From positions 19,885,817 to 19,949,816 of the forward strand of contig NC_079426.1 of assembly GCF_026213295.1 (NCBI RefSeq): 64,000 nucleotides of DNA. The letters are read 5' to 3'. This stretch comes from Gadus chalcogrammus. Lineage: Eukaryota; Chordata; Actinopteri; Gadiformes; Gadidae. Below the pieces are notes generated by a model. That model ran no database searches, was not told the DNA's origin, and saw nothing but the letters and a program-made list of their open reading frames with translations. A program made the translations under genes and the position numbers. Shown piece by piece: positions 13,259-24,791 of the stretch. Position 1 is the stretch's first letter, and each line of letters opens with the position of its first letter.

Positions 13259-13894
13259 CTCGTCATGCTCATCTGCCTGTTCCTGCATTTTTTGGTTTAT
13301 CTCAGATGGACCTGGGTCCTGTTCCTGACACAGACCATGTACAAATTGAATGTAGCTTGTTTCAATGTATTGAATCATACTTTAATTTCACAGGGTGAAA
13401 TATTGTTGTTCATGTAGTGTTGCCTTTTTAAATGGAAATCTGTCAATTGACACACAGGTTTGTTTTTCTAGGGTGACTGAGTACTGTGAGCGGCCAATAA
13501 TGGGAAAATGTCCTTGTGACGAGTCCATCCAGGCAAGTCACAATGCTAATCTATATTTTAAGCCATGCTCTTGGCCACTTAACATGCTCAAAATGTCATT
13601 ACAAGCAAAAAATATAATTTTTTTCTTCAGTTACGTGTTGACCTCACCTCTCCATTGTCCTCATCCACAATTTCCTGCCATTCACTAAGTTCTGATTGAC
13701 TTAGTTCCTCTCCCTGATCAAATGTAAACAAAGACAGAAGATTGATAACTTCATTGATTTAGCTCTGTCTTATTTATTTATTTTAAAATGCAGTGTTTTC
13801 TCCTTTTAGGAACTTGTTTCTGCCAACTCACCTCTTCATTGCCATCTACCAGTTCCTGCCTTTCATTAAGCTCTGATGCACTTGGTTCCTGTTC
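13259..13894 (-). other. Three tandem acidic mini-exons of the TTF-hAT gene
   Basis: Three related exon-like segments follow one another on the minus strand: 13894-13832 (63 nt, EQEPSASELNERQELVDG...), 13713-13648 (66 nt, ...EELSQSELSEWQEIVDE) and 13324-13259 (66 nt, EQDPGPSEINQKMQEQADE). Each is preceded by AG and followed by GTGAGT or GTGAGG, and each length is a multiple of three in phase 0. They could therefore be spliced in or out without shifting frame. They share a core pattern (E-P-S-x-S/P-E-L/I-x-x-x-Q-E), which indicates tandem exon duplication. They are most simply the N-terminal linker of the hAT transposase. Expression is inferred, not shown. Confidence 0.6.
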
Positions 13895-14321
13895 CTTATA
13901 AATAAGAACACATGAGCAACACCAACAAGCACAGAATCACACCATAACTCTATCTCACCGTTTACACTGGTTATTTTCTCTTTAAAGGTCCCATGACATG
14001 CTATTTTATGTATTCTTTAATATAGGTATCAGTGGGCAACTAACACAGTATTCAAAGACGTTCCCGAAATTCAGCCGTGGTGCAGAGTTACAGCCACTCC
14101 GAGCCAGTCGCACATTGAGCTTCCCCCAAATGCGCTGTTTTGGTGTCTGTAGCTATAATGCAAATGAGGAGGAGCGAGGCGGGTCAAGGAGGAGGATGGG
14201 GGTGTGGCCCTGAGCAGCTTGCAGCCACGGTACCATCCGCTCTGTTTACAGTGGATGTATCGCAATGGCGAGGCGCACACAGCCTTTAGCCGTGTTCTGT
14301 AAATATTCTAGAACACACGGG

Positions 14322-15224
14322 AGTCCTGGAGCTCTATATCTAAATATTATCATATAGCCTACATAGATATCTATATCATATAATATATATTATTAAGGCC
14401 AAAAGCTGTGTGAGCCAATATTATGAATCTCAAACGACCGCGTTGGGTTCTCCGACGTTCCTGGTTCTTCAACGTCCTCATCAATGTGAAGTAGACTGAA
14501 CCGCGACAAGGAGGAGAAAAGGATCGTTGCCGGGCAGCGCTTAGGCACCTCCGCCTCTGGCGGTGGTTCCTTGGCGGGGCTGAAGCGGGAGACATTCGCC
14601 ACCAACAATCCCTTTCTCCTCCATGTCGTGGTTCATGTTCTTGAGGGAGTCAAAGCCAAAGTTCCTTCCCCCCAATTCATTCTCAACCTTGGCTGAGATA
14701 ACCTCCAATACGAGTCTCGTTGTAGAAATACCAGAGACGAGAGTCTGACGTGTTATGCGCCATAACACCAAAAGCAGAACGGTTATCCAAATAACAAGGA
14801 AGTGTACAACACTTGCGTTACAGTCCTGGAGCTCTATATCTAAATAATATCATATAATACATAGAAATCTATATCATTTAATACATATTATCCCGGCCAA
14901 AAGCTGTGTGCGCCTCCAGACGATATTATGAATCACAAACGCCTTTGACGGGTTCTGCGACGTCTCTGGTTCTTCCACTTTCACATTAACCTGAAGTCGA
15001 CTGAACCGCGCGCTGCCCGCTGCCCGCTGCCCGCTGCCGGGCGATGGTGCCTCGCGGCAACCGGTGGCATGTCGCAGTTCATGTACTTCAGCGAGTCAAA
15101 GCCAAAGTTCCTTTCCCCCAATTCCTTCTCAACCATGGCTCAGACAACCCCCACAACGAGACTGTTGTGGGGGTACAAGACACGTCAAAGAACCGACAAG
15201 AAACACTTGCGTTACAGTGTGTGT

Positions 15225-15227
<3 letters not shown>
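14322..15227. repeat. Tandem duplication of about 500 bp inside the TTAA element
   Basis: The segment starting AGTCCTGGAGCTCTATATC at 14322 recurs at 14822, exactly 500 bp later. Further matched landmarks follow: GGCCAAAAGCTGTGTG, CTGGTTCTTC, GACTGAACCGCG, and GTCAAAGCCAAAGTTCCTT in both halves. Spacing drifts later through indels. The copies have diverged by point changes, so the duplication is not recent. Confidence 0.8.

Positions 15228-15284
<57 letters not shown>
15228..15284. repeat. (CA)n microsatellite
   Basis: A 57-bp CA run within the TTAA element. Confidence 0.95.
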
Positions 15285-15287
<3 letters not shown>

Positions 15288-15564
15288 GCGCTCGCATGGT
15301 CGAGTCTCATTGGCAGGCCAACGTCTCTGGGCGGGCCAGGCAGAGTAAGGGGAGGAGCTGAGATTCTTGGTGACGTCCTAAATACAGACATTCCAAATCA
15401 GCGCACTTGAGCCTCCGTTTTTTCGAAGGCGAGCAGAACAGCTAGTGCTCGTTTTACACCAAACGCAAGTTTTAGCCACTGGGGGACCATAGGCAGGCTA
15501 GGGGAACTCATATTTATGTTAGAAAACCTCATGAAGTGAGATTTTCATGTCATGGGACCTTTAA

Positions 15565-16397
15565 TGTAATGGTTATAAATATGTGTTGCAGTAAATAAGT
15601 TAAAAAAATGCTTCAAAATGCAAAAACAGACTTTTCACTCACTCTAGGTTCACTTCAGGTATATAAAGATGCTGGTAAAATATGTTTTTGGTTATTCCCA
15701 TGTTTATCTAAAAAATGGACTATTGTTTATTTGCTACAACATTATTATGATGATTTAAATTAGGAAAGTTGTGGCAGTGTTGCTTTATTTCACCTCATTT
15801 TGAGTTCAATCTCGAGTCTAGATGGTGTTTTGTTTTGCCTCGTTCAGCCTGTAGGGGAATAGCGTGCTTTGCCGTTTCCTCGATCATTTCAACTTTGGAA
15901 TTCAACTTCAAGTTCTTTCTATACAGGTACGAACAGTGGTTGTGTAACTGTTTATGTATTTATGTTTAAATGCTAGGGAACATGCCGAGAGTGTTATAGC
16001 AGTGCATCGAAAGTTTGAAAACGGAGGAGTCGCTCTGCCGTAGCGTGCTTGCTAGCAGCATCACACGGGCAGGCGCGTGGTAAGAAAGTGTCCACAATTT
16101 CATGACAAAGACTTGGCAGATTGCCAAGTCTTTAAAGGGCCGCTTCTGTTTGGCCTGCTCCTTGCCCTGCTTCTTTCCGGCCCAGTTCAGTCCTGAAGCC
16201 AGTTCGTTGGTCAACAAATTGGCCATCATCCGGCGGACCCTCACCTCTAGGGTAGTCCCTCCAATAATGGCGAGACGGGCAGTCTGGCAAAGTATAACAA
16301 ATTTGCAGGGTTAACGCACGCAGAATGGAATCACATTTGCTCATGCCAACATATTCATAGACTGTGCAGATTATATTTTTTTTCAGTCTGAATATAA
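15565..16397. other. Intergenic with a short perfect hairpin
   Basis: I see no gene here. At 16108-16132 there is an 11-bp perfect inverted repeat with a 3-nt loop (AAGACTTGGCA / TGCCAAGTCTT). It could be a cruciform, or the centre of two abutting inverted transposon ends. A short minus-strand open frame across 15966-16244 has no recognisable motif and I do not call it. Confidence 0.5.
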
Positions 16398-17608
16398 CTT
16401 GGATTCAGGGCTCTACAGTGCGCCCATTTCACTCGCATTTGCGAGTGAATATTTCGGCGTGCGAACGAGAAAAACAAAACAGGAGCACGCGTGCGAGTGA
16501 CTTCTCCACAGCACACTATACTGTGCGTTCACACCAAACGCAAAGGGGCAAAACGATTCCATACAAAGCAGCGATTCCATTTTTGCCCGGCACGGGCAAA
16601 AATGGAATGTGGATTTGTGGATTTCCGGTGGATTTGCAGCACGCCACTTTTGCTCGAGTTGAAATATTAAACTTTGCCGCGACATTCGCGTGATGACAGC
16701 CAATCAGCGTTCAACAGCGTGGTCACTGAGTGACGTGTGTAACGTAACAGCCAATCAGTTTTCAACCGGCAAACCGTTCCCTGCAGTGCAGTCCGGGGTG
16801 AACCACAGCATGGAGGAGAAAGTGATTGTTGCCGTTTGCGACTCCCGAGCTCTATATAGAATAGTATATGATATAATATAATTGTATTGCATATATAATA
16901 TCACGGCCAAAAGCTCTGTGCGCCTCTGGATGGACGTAGCGCGGGGAGCGCTACAGGAGGGTTTAGCGGGTTTGTTTACCTACGTTGCTATGGTTACCAA
17001 TCTTGTGTGTTCCAACGTTTATTAAGTATCTAAATCGCTGTCTGATCAATACTTAATTCACTGCCTTTTCCGTGGTCATTACAATATTATGAATATACTG
17101 CGTGGAGAAAGTTAATGCTGTTACTGTAGTCGATAAAGTCTACAAATTCAACCCCTGACTGGTTGAAGGATTTCGGGTGGCTAGTTTATGATGCTAAGTC
17201 TGTACATTTTGTAAGGAGGCCCCATCGGCAATGGCAGGCTCCTCTGTTTATAACGGGAACCCTAATCTGGAACGCGATGCTGTGGTGAAACACATCGAGT
17301 CCACTTGGCATTCTCGCTGTCCCGATTTCTATATAAATCGCACCCAGTCCCAGCCCAATAACCCCTGGTACGGTGGAAGCAGAAATTGGTGCTTTTTTAT
17401 GTAGCCTAAATTGAATCTTGTCTATTTATTTGTCTTAATTTTGCTTTAGTAAATTGGTGCTGTTGGTGTGTGCAATTTCTGCACGCTAATAAATGTTCTA
17501 AACAAAAACCTATTGTGCCCCCATTTTTTTCCTGTGCTCCTAAGTTTTTTAACTTAGGGGCACGAGTGCTCCTGAAAAAAAATGTTAGTGTAGAGCCCTG
17601 CTTGGATT
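16398..17608. mobile_element. Non-autonomous hAT element with perfect 8-bp target duplication
   Basis: The element at 16406-17600 begins CAGGGCTCTACAGTG and ends TAGTGTAGAGCCCTG, so the terminal inverted repeats share CAGGGCTCTACA. The 8-bp CTTGGATT is present on both sides (16398-16405 and 17601-17608). Short inverted ends plus an 8-bp duplication are diagnostic of hAT. The interior has no transposase. It contains a piece of the Harbinger-like repeat also seen at 21.0-22.1 kb (GTGCGTTCACACCAAACGC and AGCCAATCAGCGTTCAAC), so this element is a composite. Confidence 0.93.
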
Positions 17609-17829
17609 GATAAAGTCGTACTGAAACAACAACAGTTTTTAGGATATATTGAAGTGTGAAATGCTGACTGAGGCTTTTGGCATACTAATGTGGATGTGGA
17701 ATGACTGAGACTAAGGTTCAATACAAATTACTTCATGTGTCTACTGTCATAACTGTCAGTTTAAGGAAAATGTTGCATATCAATGAAGTTTTCTGACCGA
17801 AGAATGATGTAGCTATTAAACAACTACAA

Positions 17830-19648
17830 TTTTTTGGCGGTTTGGTCCATTTTTCAGTGTCTCCTCCGCACGGTCCAGGTCCTCCAAGGTGTGGAGGGGC
17901 AGCTCCAAGGGCTCCAAGGAGGCCAGACCCACAGAGTCAGTGGCCCTCATTTATCAAACTAACGTAGAAATGAGCGCAAATCTGAACGCATGATTCATCT
18001 TACGATAGGACCCACGTGAGATTCACGAAACTTTCGTATCACACCAATCCCAGCGTACGAAGGATCTTGGTGTTGATAAATTCGGCGGCTGAGATCAATC
18101 GTAATTAACGTAACACGCCCATATAAAAGCACGTCTTCAGAAGTCTCGCCCCTAACTTTTACGACATGGAGAAATGTCCAACGGTAAAAAAAGAGAGGAA
18201 TTTTCGGAATAAGGTGAAGAAAAAATGGTCCGACATGAAGCTCAGCACCAAAAAACGTGTTGCGGCTGTGAAGCGGGCCAGTTGAAATAGTGGCCAGGGA
18301 TCTCTGGGCATCGGGTCATCTGGCTGCAGGTCGGCAAATGGCACCCCATTTGCCAGCGCAATATTATGCAGAACCCCACATGCTAAAATAATATTGCAGG
18401 TCTTTTCTGGTCTTTTGCCACATCTATTGACAAAGAAAATAATAACATTTGAATGTAAAAGCTGACAGCCTTTTACTTAAAAATTTCAGAAAGTGTTGAA
18501 CAATTTTTGAAGAGTTATGTATATTTAAGCAATGCCATTGGTTTCAGCTAATAGTTAATAGACGGTACATCCTTCAATGATTCAAAGAATTTAGGAAAGA
18601 TTTACACATGAATGAAAGCCTAGAAATAGCCTTAGAACATAACATTCCTGTACTTGCCTTTTAATGCCATTCTGGCAGTGCCTGGAGAATCTGTAACAAG
18701 TATGAAGAGAGAAATTAAACCATTTGACTGGATATACTGCAGTTGTTTTGGATGTTTGAATTGACATGAATTACTTCTTTTAAAAAACATACCTTCAGGA
18801 GATGGCCTCTGGAATTGAGGCATTGGACCGAGTGGAGGGTAGGCCAATTCATCTCCTGGGAACGATGCTGGGATAGGGACATTGGGGTAAGTCGACTTAG
18901 GGAAATTGGGGCGTTGGAGGCTATAATACATCCTTGGAGGTGATGGTTGGCTGTCCTGACTGGCTTGTTGGGTTGCTGGTTTGTCTAAAGAAAAAAAAGA
19001 TGTGGGGGGCCGGGAAAGGTGGTTAGGGGCTGATCTGTGCGTAATAGACAGACAGACAGACAGACAGAGGCTAACTATACCTGGAAATAACACTTATGGG
19101 GCTTGGGCGAATCTGCTCACATCCTGGGGCTCCTCATCCGAATGATCAATTGTATTTGGTCTAAAAGTTTTTTGGCGCAACATACGGGTATTTCCCTGAT
19201 GAATAGTGCAGCACAAGTAGCCCATGTTGCACATCTGTATTAATTACTAAATAAATTGGCCATGGTGGCTCTCCCCCTCAGACTGTATGTCGGTGGTGTC
19301 ACAATCTTGATTAATATATCGGTCCAGGCTCCTCACTGCCTCATCATGAGTATCTACAAACACAGAATAACAAGTACAGTGAAGAGAAATATTGTCAGGC
19401 AGGGGTATGATTCTGATTGTCAAAAGCAAATTTGAGAACACCCACCACGAGTTATGAGGAGACGGATTGGATACGTGTGCCATCCATCTCCAGGCTGTTC
19501 CCGCTTCAGGATGGCTGCATTCAGCCTAATGGAGTCCTTAGGAGGGTATGGGGGCCAGAAGACCCCTTCAATTATCCCCTTCAATCCATGTGTTTGGCAC
19601 AATTTTGGTTGCACCACTGCTGAAATTTATAATGCACCACTGGGCCAT
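17830..19648 (-). pseudogene. DUF4806-like transposon-associated protein, broken
   Basis: Exon 1 (ATG at 19648 to donor near 19446) codes MAQWCIINFSSGATKIVPN, then TWIEGDN, then after a 1-nt frameshift GVFWPPYPPKDSIRL...PGDGWHTYPIRLL. This pattern (strand, TWI, WPP, P-x-x-W-x-x-Y) is the N-terminal domain seen in fish and insect proteins that carry DUF4806. Exon 2 (from 19353) starts DTHDEAVRSLDRYI. Another exon, 18984-18793, is proline-rich (PSPPRMYYSLQRPN). A last segment near 17935-17835 reads SLEPLELPLHTLEDLDRAEE, which resembles the start of DUF4806 itself. A Harbinger remnant lies between the last two. The frameshift and the missing C-terminal domain make it a pseudogene. The family call is by memory of the pattern. 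Confidence 0.45.
17945..18420. mobile_element. PIF/Harbinger remnant (Myb-like protein and transposase end)
   Basis: The left part (CCTCATTTATCAAACTAACG) resembles Harbinger-type ends. On +, an ATG at about 18166 opens a 39-codon frame with KKKWSDMKLSTKKRVAA, the signature of the Myb/SANT-like partner protein of Harbinger elements. It is cut short by a stop. On -, about 18400-18250 reads CNIILACGVLHNIALANGVP, the conserved C-terminal end of HARBI1-like transposases. Partner and transposase on opposite strands match the two-gene Harbinger layout, with the middle deleted. It splits the DUF4806-like gene. Confidence 0.65.
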
Positions 19649-19802
19649 TTCTTTCTTTGAGCTAGGGGATTTCAAAGACTGTATAGAACACAAAGCACAC
19701 CAAAATTAACTTGTGAACTGATGAACATTTTGGACATTTTAATCTGTATGAATGATGGGAATGGCGAAGAACTGTAATTTGTCAGGGTGAAGTATGGGGG
19801 CC

Positions 19803-20712
19803 TGCCCGTAATTCCGACGCCTCATTGTTCCGACGCCTCAATGTTCCGAAATATTTCTCATTAGATCGACATGCCACCATGCCGACGGTTAAATGTTCCG
19901 AAAACGGAACCCATTGGTCTGAAGGTCCGTTTGTCCGACTTTTCAAAAAGGAGGCGAATTAGGTCGACGGTTCAATATGCCGAATAGGCCTACATATAAA
20001 GAGTTTTATACCTCGCTCTCTCTCACTCTCTCTCCAAAATACAACATAGGCCTACATATCACGTTCATGATGAATATTGGAGAGCAAAGTGACAACGCTT
20101 CACTTCATTTTGACAGGGTGTTTCAGCCCCATGGACAGAGAGCGTAGGTCTAATTCTCAACACGGGCACGAACACGCATACACACACACACACAAAAACA
20201 CTTGACTAAGTACACGGTATGAGGTATAAGTTTGACTAAATCAATACCAGCGAAATTATTTAGGCTAAAGCCCACTGTAAACACAGTAAACAACACATAT
20301 AGGCCCACACACAGCTACTAATGATAACATTTTTTACTTGTTTTTCACTCACCGCTTGACTTCTTTACGGGAAAGGTATTAGTCCTTGTATAACGTGCGC
20401 TACATAAATTCACCTCTTGTGACCGTTCAAGCCCACATCAACTGTCTGGCTTGGTGAAGTGCACTGCTGGAACTTAGCCTATCGTCTTTTATTTTTGGTT
20501 TCATAATCACACATGTGGAATTGGCCTATTTGGCATATTGAACCGTCGGCCTAATGCGCCTCCTTTTTGATAAGTCGGACTAACGGACCTTCGGACCAAT
20601 GGGTTCCGTTTTCGGAACATTGAACCGTCGGCATAGTGGCATGTTGATCTAATGGGAAATATTTCGGACCATTGAGACGTCGGAACAATGAGGCGTCGGA
20701 ATTACGGCATGG
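19803..20712. mobile_element. Fold-back element with ~185-bp inverted repeats rich in TCCGA
   Basis: About 185 bp at 19803-19990 recurs in inverted orientation at 20525-20712. The arms begin GCCCGTAATTCCGACGCC or close to it. Each arm carries many copies of TCCGA/TCGGA at irregular 10-30 bp spacing. The central part holds AG/CT-rich sequence and no transposase. Related copies are at 57975-58328 (compact hairpin form) and 40825-40890 (left-end fragment). The superfamily is unknown. Confidence 0.8.
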
Positions 20713-21052
20713 CACCGACCGAACTATGTACTTTTTGGGTTGTTTTGGTTTGGTTTTTAAGGTTTTATCAAGCTGCTGCAGGATTTCTGACTGTTGCCCT
20801 AAGCATTGATTTAATTTTCCGCCTCTTTGACCAGCGGGATGTCATTGTGAAAGTTATTAGTAGAAATTAAATAAAAAATATTGTTTTGCTTACTTTGTGT
20901 GCAATAGTGATCTGTAAGAGAACAGAAAAGACAAGTCAGTGTTAAACAGCAATTTAAATACAGATACAGTGTGATTGTACTTTATACATATGTACTCAGG
21001 TAACCAAAAGGTTTCCCCTGTAATATTCCCCCAATATTTGTATCTGCTGTAT

Positions 21053-22065
21053 CTTGTATACTGTGCGTTCACACCAAACGTGATGGGGCGACAAGATCCC
21101 ATACAAAGTGAACGGCGAATTATTCGCTCGAGAAAACCGGAGACACGTTTAGGTTTGTCGCGCCACACTTTCGCCCTGAACAGGCAAGCACGTTCACGAG
21201 GATTTGTGCCGCGACAAATTCGCTCGAGTTGAAATATTTCAGCTTTGACCCTGCGTTCACACCAAAAGATGCATTTGCTGCCCGAACGCGTTGTCGCCGA
21301 AGTTTTGCGGCGCAGCAAATGTTTTGCAGTTTTGTAGCACGGGAAGTTTCGCGGCACGGCAAGTTTTGCCCGCGGTGCTACTGAATTCATTCACAACCAT
21401 GGCCGACATTACGAGCATTGCATGTCTTTACCTGTTGTGGAAGAGGGAGAGACGTCGGAATGCCCGTAGTTTATGGGTTCATGAGACCATTCGGAGCCTG
21501 GAAGGCTGGTGCTGCCTGGCACCCAACTGGGTTTTGTTTGGGGTTGTTATTCTAGCCCTTTAGCATACTCATAGTTTAGTTTAACTGTAAACACAACTAC
21601 ACTACAGAATGCTGTTTTGTAGGTTTTTTCGAGTTACTAAATAAATGTAACGGTAGTGAACTCTAGGTCACTCCAAGGGAGTAACACTGATTGGCTGTTA
21701 CGGCATGTCATTCAGTGGCAACGCTGTTGAACGCTGATTGGCTGTCATCATACGTTTGCTGCCGAAAAGTTGAAATATTTCAACTCGAGCAGCATTTGTC
21801 GCGCCGCAAAATACGTGAACGCGCCCGCCTGCGCTGTGCTGCAAATCAAATTTTGCTGCCGGTTTTCTCGCCAGCAAGTGCTCCAGCAGCAAACCTGCAA
21901 CGCGTCTCTACATTCACTTTGAATGGGATCTTGCTGCGCGGCAACTTTTTGCATCTTTTGGTGTAAACGCAGGGTAACGCGAATTTCGCGTGATGACAGC
22001 CAATCAGCGTTCAACAGGGTGGCCACTGAGTGACATGTGTAACGTAACAGCCAATCAGCGTTCAA
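21053..22065. mobile_element. Nested Harbinger-type non-autonomous elements
   Basis: An outer element starts near 21060 (CTGTGCGTTCACACCAAACG) and continues after 21980 with AGCCAATCAGCGTTCAAC repeats. An inner element (21247-21976) has terminal inverted repeats CCCTGCGTTCACACCAAAAG and CTTTTGGTGTAAACGCAGGG. Inside the inner element, an ATG at about 21399 opens a 55-codon frame (IACLYLLWKRERRRNARS, LWVHETIR) typical of the N-terminus of HARBI1-like transposases, after which the gene is deleted. The same outer sequence exists uninterrupted inside the hAT at 16.5-16.8 kb, which supports the nesting. Target duplications are not clear. Confidence 0.65.
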
Positions 22066-22764
22066 CCGGTGTGTGTGTGTGTGTAACAGTTGATCAACTG
22101 ATTAAGTACGCTACCAAACGCATAAGGTAGCACTTTTTGATATGGTAGCATGATTCGATAGACTCTGATACTGTATAATAACGTCTTTATTGGAGTTTTC
22201 AGGGGTACAGTATGTATTTTACACCAGTACTACAGTGTCATCGCGCGCATGCGTAGAACCACTAGATAGCGAAAACTGACAAGGGAGCAGAAATTGGTCG
22301 AAGGCAGGTTGCACTATGCTAGCGTTGGTGCCGGTGTTCACCGGCGGTCAGAAGAAAAAGCGGTGCTGTTTTAATAGATTTCACGACATCCATCCATGTA
22401 TCTGCTGCCTACTTAGCAATTGGTATAATGGTACAGATAGCCTATATTTCGAGCTAGCTAACACAAAAATAAACTGGACTCTGAGGTTTTGCTAACTTAT
22501 TGTAACCTGTTGGAAGATAACGACGATAGCCATCAGCACGAAGCTACATTAACTTTGGCAGATTTTGACATTGATTTAACAAAATCTATTTCAATGACTG
22601 CAGTACTGCGTGGGTTACCACCATGTTAACGAGTAACAGTAGTTGATTTGGTACAATTCATTCATATCGAACATTACATAATCAAGCTTACCTGATCGTA
22701 TGGGTCAAGGGTCCAGAAATGAGATGTGTCCGGTGAAGTACGTTGGTCTACCACCCGATGATCT
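22066..22764. other. No gene recognised
   Basis: Unassigned sequence with a short GT run at its start. I see no splice-consistent coding exon and no known repeat end. Confidence 0.4.
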
Positions 22765-23060
22765 CCCGGTCAACCATAAATCGATGGATTTTCAATCGTT
22801 TTTCCCGGTCAACTATATCTCGATGCATTTTCAATCATATTTCCCGGTCAACTAGGACTATATATCAATGCATTTTCAATCATATTTCCCGGTCAACTAT
22901 ATATCGATGCATTTTCACTCATATTTCCCGGTCAACTATATATCGATGCATTTTCAATCATATTTCCCGGTCAACTATATATCGATGCATTTTCAACCAT
23001 ATTTCCCGGTCAACTGTGTCAATGGCTTTTCAACAACGGTCGTTTCCCAGTCAACTCTAA
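22765..23060. repeat. 39-bp minisatellite
   Basis: About seven to eight head-to-tail units of 39 bp with the core TTTCCCGGTCAACTATATA followed by TCGATGCATTTTCA. The central units are nearly identical and the flanking ones are degenerate. The unit length is a multiple of three, so the frames over it stay open, but no protein function is indicated. Confidence 0.9.
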
Positions 23061-23182
23061 ATCAATGACTTTTCAACACATTGGCAATATCGCCCGGTAA
23101 CCCAAATAACAATGCTTATTCCATCATAAAGATATTATTATAACTTTATTCAAGACACAGGAAGGTCCACATAGACAGCACA

Positions 23183-23192
<10 letters not shown>

Positions 23193-23226
<34 letters not shown>
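23193..23226. repeat. (AC)n microsatellite
   Basis: A 34-bp AC run in the 3' UTR of the truncated LINE. Confidence 0.9.
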
Positions 23227-23228
<2 letters not shown>

Positions 23229-23960
23229 GCATATACAATATATAAAACATTTAAGAAGGAATGCAAATGAGGCATTATCAATTATAATACAACACATAAT
23301 TAAAACACATACAAGCTTCGGGTCCAATGTTTCCAGAAGCAAGATGAGAGCCTTGTGTCACTCTGAGAGATATCAATTAGAGACACAATAATCGTATTCA
23401 AAGACCCAGTCAATCTGCCCATGAATCTATACATAAACTTTCTCAGAACAGCATTGAAAGTGGGCACATTGTTTGTCACAAACATTTCACTGGCACTACC
23501 CCCCCTGGGAGTTTTAAAGGGCAACTTCACCCATTTCACATAAGCTTTGTATTTTTAGAACCCCCCGCATATTTTTGAATGGTCTAGCATCATTCCCTTA
23601 TTTTCTGGAGAGACTGGAGAGATCCGTATCGATCTCCAACACTTCCTGTTTTCAATGACGCAATATGACGATTTTTGCGTACAAGAAAATAGGAAGTGTA
23701 AGAGGGGATGATTCTCGTCAGACTACAACCACTAGTCCCACCCCCCTCTAGGGGGTGGGACCCACTGACGCTACAGACCTATTAGAGCAGTGCCAGTGGG
23801 TGGGACTTCACCAGCAGAAACTAACATCCACAGCGTCTGAAGCTAAGATAACAGAGGCTGTTCATAAAACTGAAGTACATTGGCGGAGGGTACTGGATCT
23901 GACATAGAAGATGGCTCCATGCAAAAGTTCACAATTTCGAAAGAAATACAAACGAGGACT

Positions 23961-24638
23961 ACCGTATTTTCCGCACTATAAGGCACACCGGATTATAAGG
24001 CGCACCTTTAATGAATGGCCTATTTTAGAACTGTTTTCATATATAGGGCGCACCGGATTATAAGGCGCATAGAATAGAAGATACCGCAGTCAAACGTTTG
24101 ACTGGGGTTGCGTTATGCATCGACTAGACCGAGCTGTGCTAAAGGGAATGTCAACAAAACAGTCAGATAAAGTCAAAGTTTATTAAGCGTTCTGACAACT
24201 CCGGTCACTCCCATGGTAACGATGTTCAAACGTTAATGTGCATATTAACAATATCTGATCAATATCAATATCTCTTAACAATAAGCTCACTTTTTCAGTT
24301 CATTCCCCGTCTACGAATCCCTCGAATTCTTGTGTGTCCGAATTGAACAGTTGGGCGAGTACGGCATCCAACATGCCCGGATCCCTCTCATCATTATCCG
24401 AGTCAGTGTCGCTGCTGTTGCCTGGCAGTTCAGTGATTATTCCTGCCTTCGTGAAAGCTTGGACCACAGTTGAGACTGTTATATCAGCCCAGGCATCCAC
24501 GATCCATTGGCAGATAGTGGCGTAAGTCGCCTGGCGCTGTCTCCCCGTCTTGGTGACTTGGTGACGTGATGTTCGCCTTCTTGGCCCTGTCCACACGAAG
24601 CCGATTTTTTGGGTGAAACTGCATAATGCTACGGCCAC
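23961..24638 (-). mobile_element. pogo/Tigger-like (Tc1-mariner) remnant
   Basis: The end sequence GTATTTTCCGCACTATAAGG with repeated GGCGCACCGGATTATAAGG at 23962-24075 is a well-known fish element terminus. On the minus strand, 24638-24300 codes the C-terminal tail of a pogo-type DDE transposase: TYATICQWIVDAWADIT, VVQAFTKAGIITELPG, then an acidic SDTDSDNDE stretch and LFNSDTQEFEGF. The CENP-B-like DNA-binding and catalytic parts are missing, so this is only the 3' portion of the element. Confidence 0.75.
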
Positions 24639-24692
24639 ACCAAACGCGTGTAACGTGCCTAACTTGACGCTTGATCATTGTGTGTCACAAAA

Positions 24693-24791
24693 ATGGTTCA
24701 ACGCGCCAACGCGTCTGTGGCTGCGCTGGATTTAGGAGTCCGAGGTAGGAAACCCAAACGCCGCCGTGTTTGGGTGCATGAGAGAGTTTAG
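24693..24791 (+). pseudogene. Short Harbinger-like transposase N-terminus
   Basis: A 32-codon frame starts at an ATG and ends KPKRRRVWVHERV followed by a stop. An Arg-rich run leading into a W-V-H motif is typical of HARBI1-like transposase N-termini and matches the style of the fragment at 21.4 kb. Nothing further of the gene follows. Confidence 0.35.

Larger units (their letters stand above)
13982..15564. mobile_element. Non-autonomous TTAA DNA transposon (1575 bp)
   Basis: The element spans 13986-15560 and has perfect 15-bp terminal inverted repeats, AGGTCCCATGACATG on the left and its reverse complement on the right. Each end is directly flanked by TTAA (13982-13985 and 15561-15564). A TTAA target site points to the piggyBac or Kolobok superfamily. 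No transposase is encoded. Inside are a 500-bp tandem duplication, AT-rich segments also found in other short elements of this window, and an (AC)n run. Confidence 0.9.

Noticed and set aside
15966..16344. Overlapping frames of 70-92 codons on both strands
   Set aside because: No domain, no splice support and location between non-autonomous elements.
22765..23060. CRISPR-like regular repeats
   Set aside because: Units are contiguous without unique spacers, and the genome is eukaryotic; this is a minisatellite.
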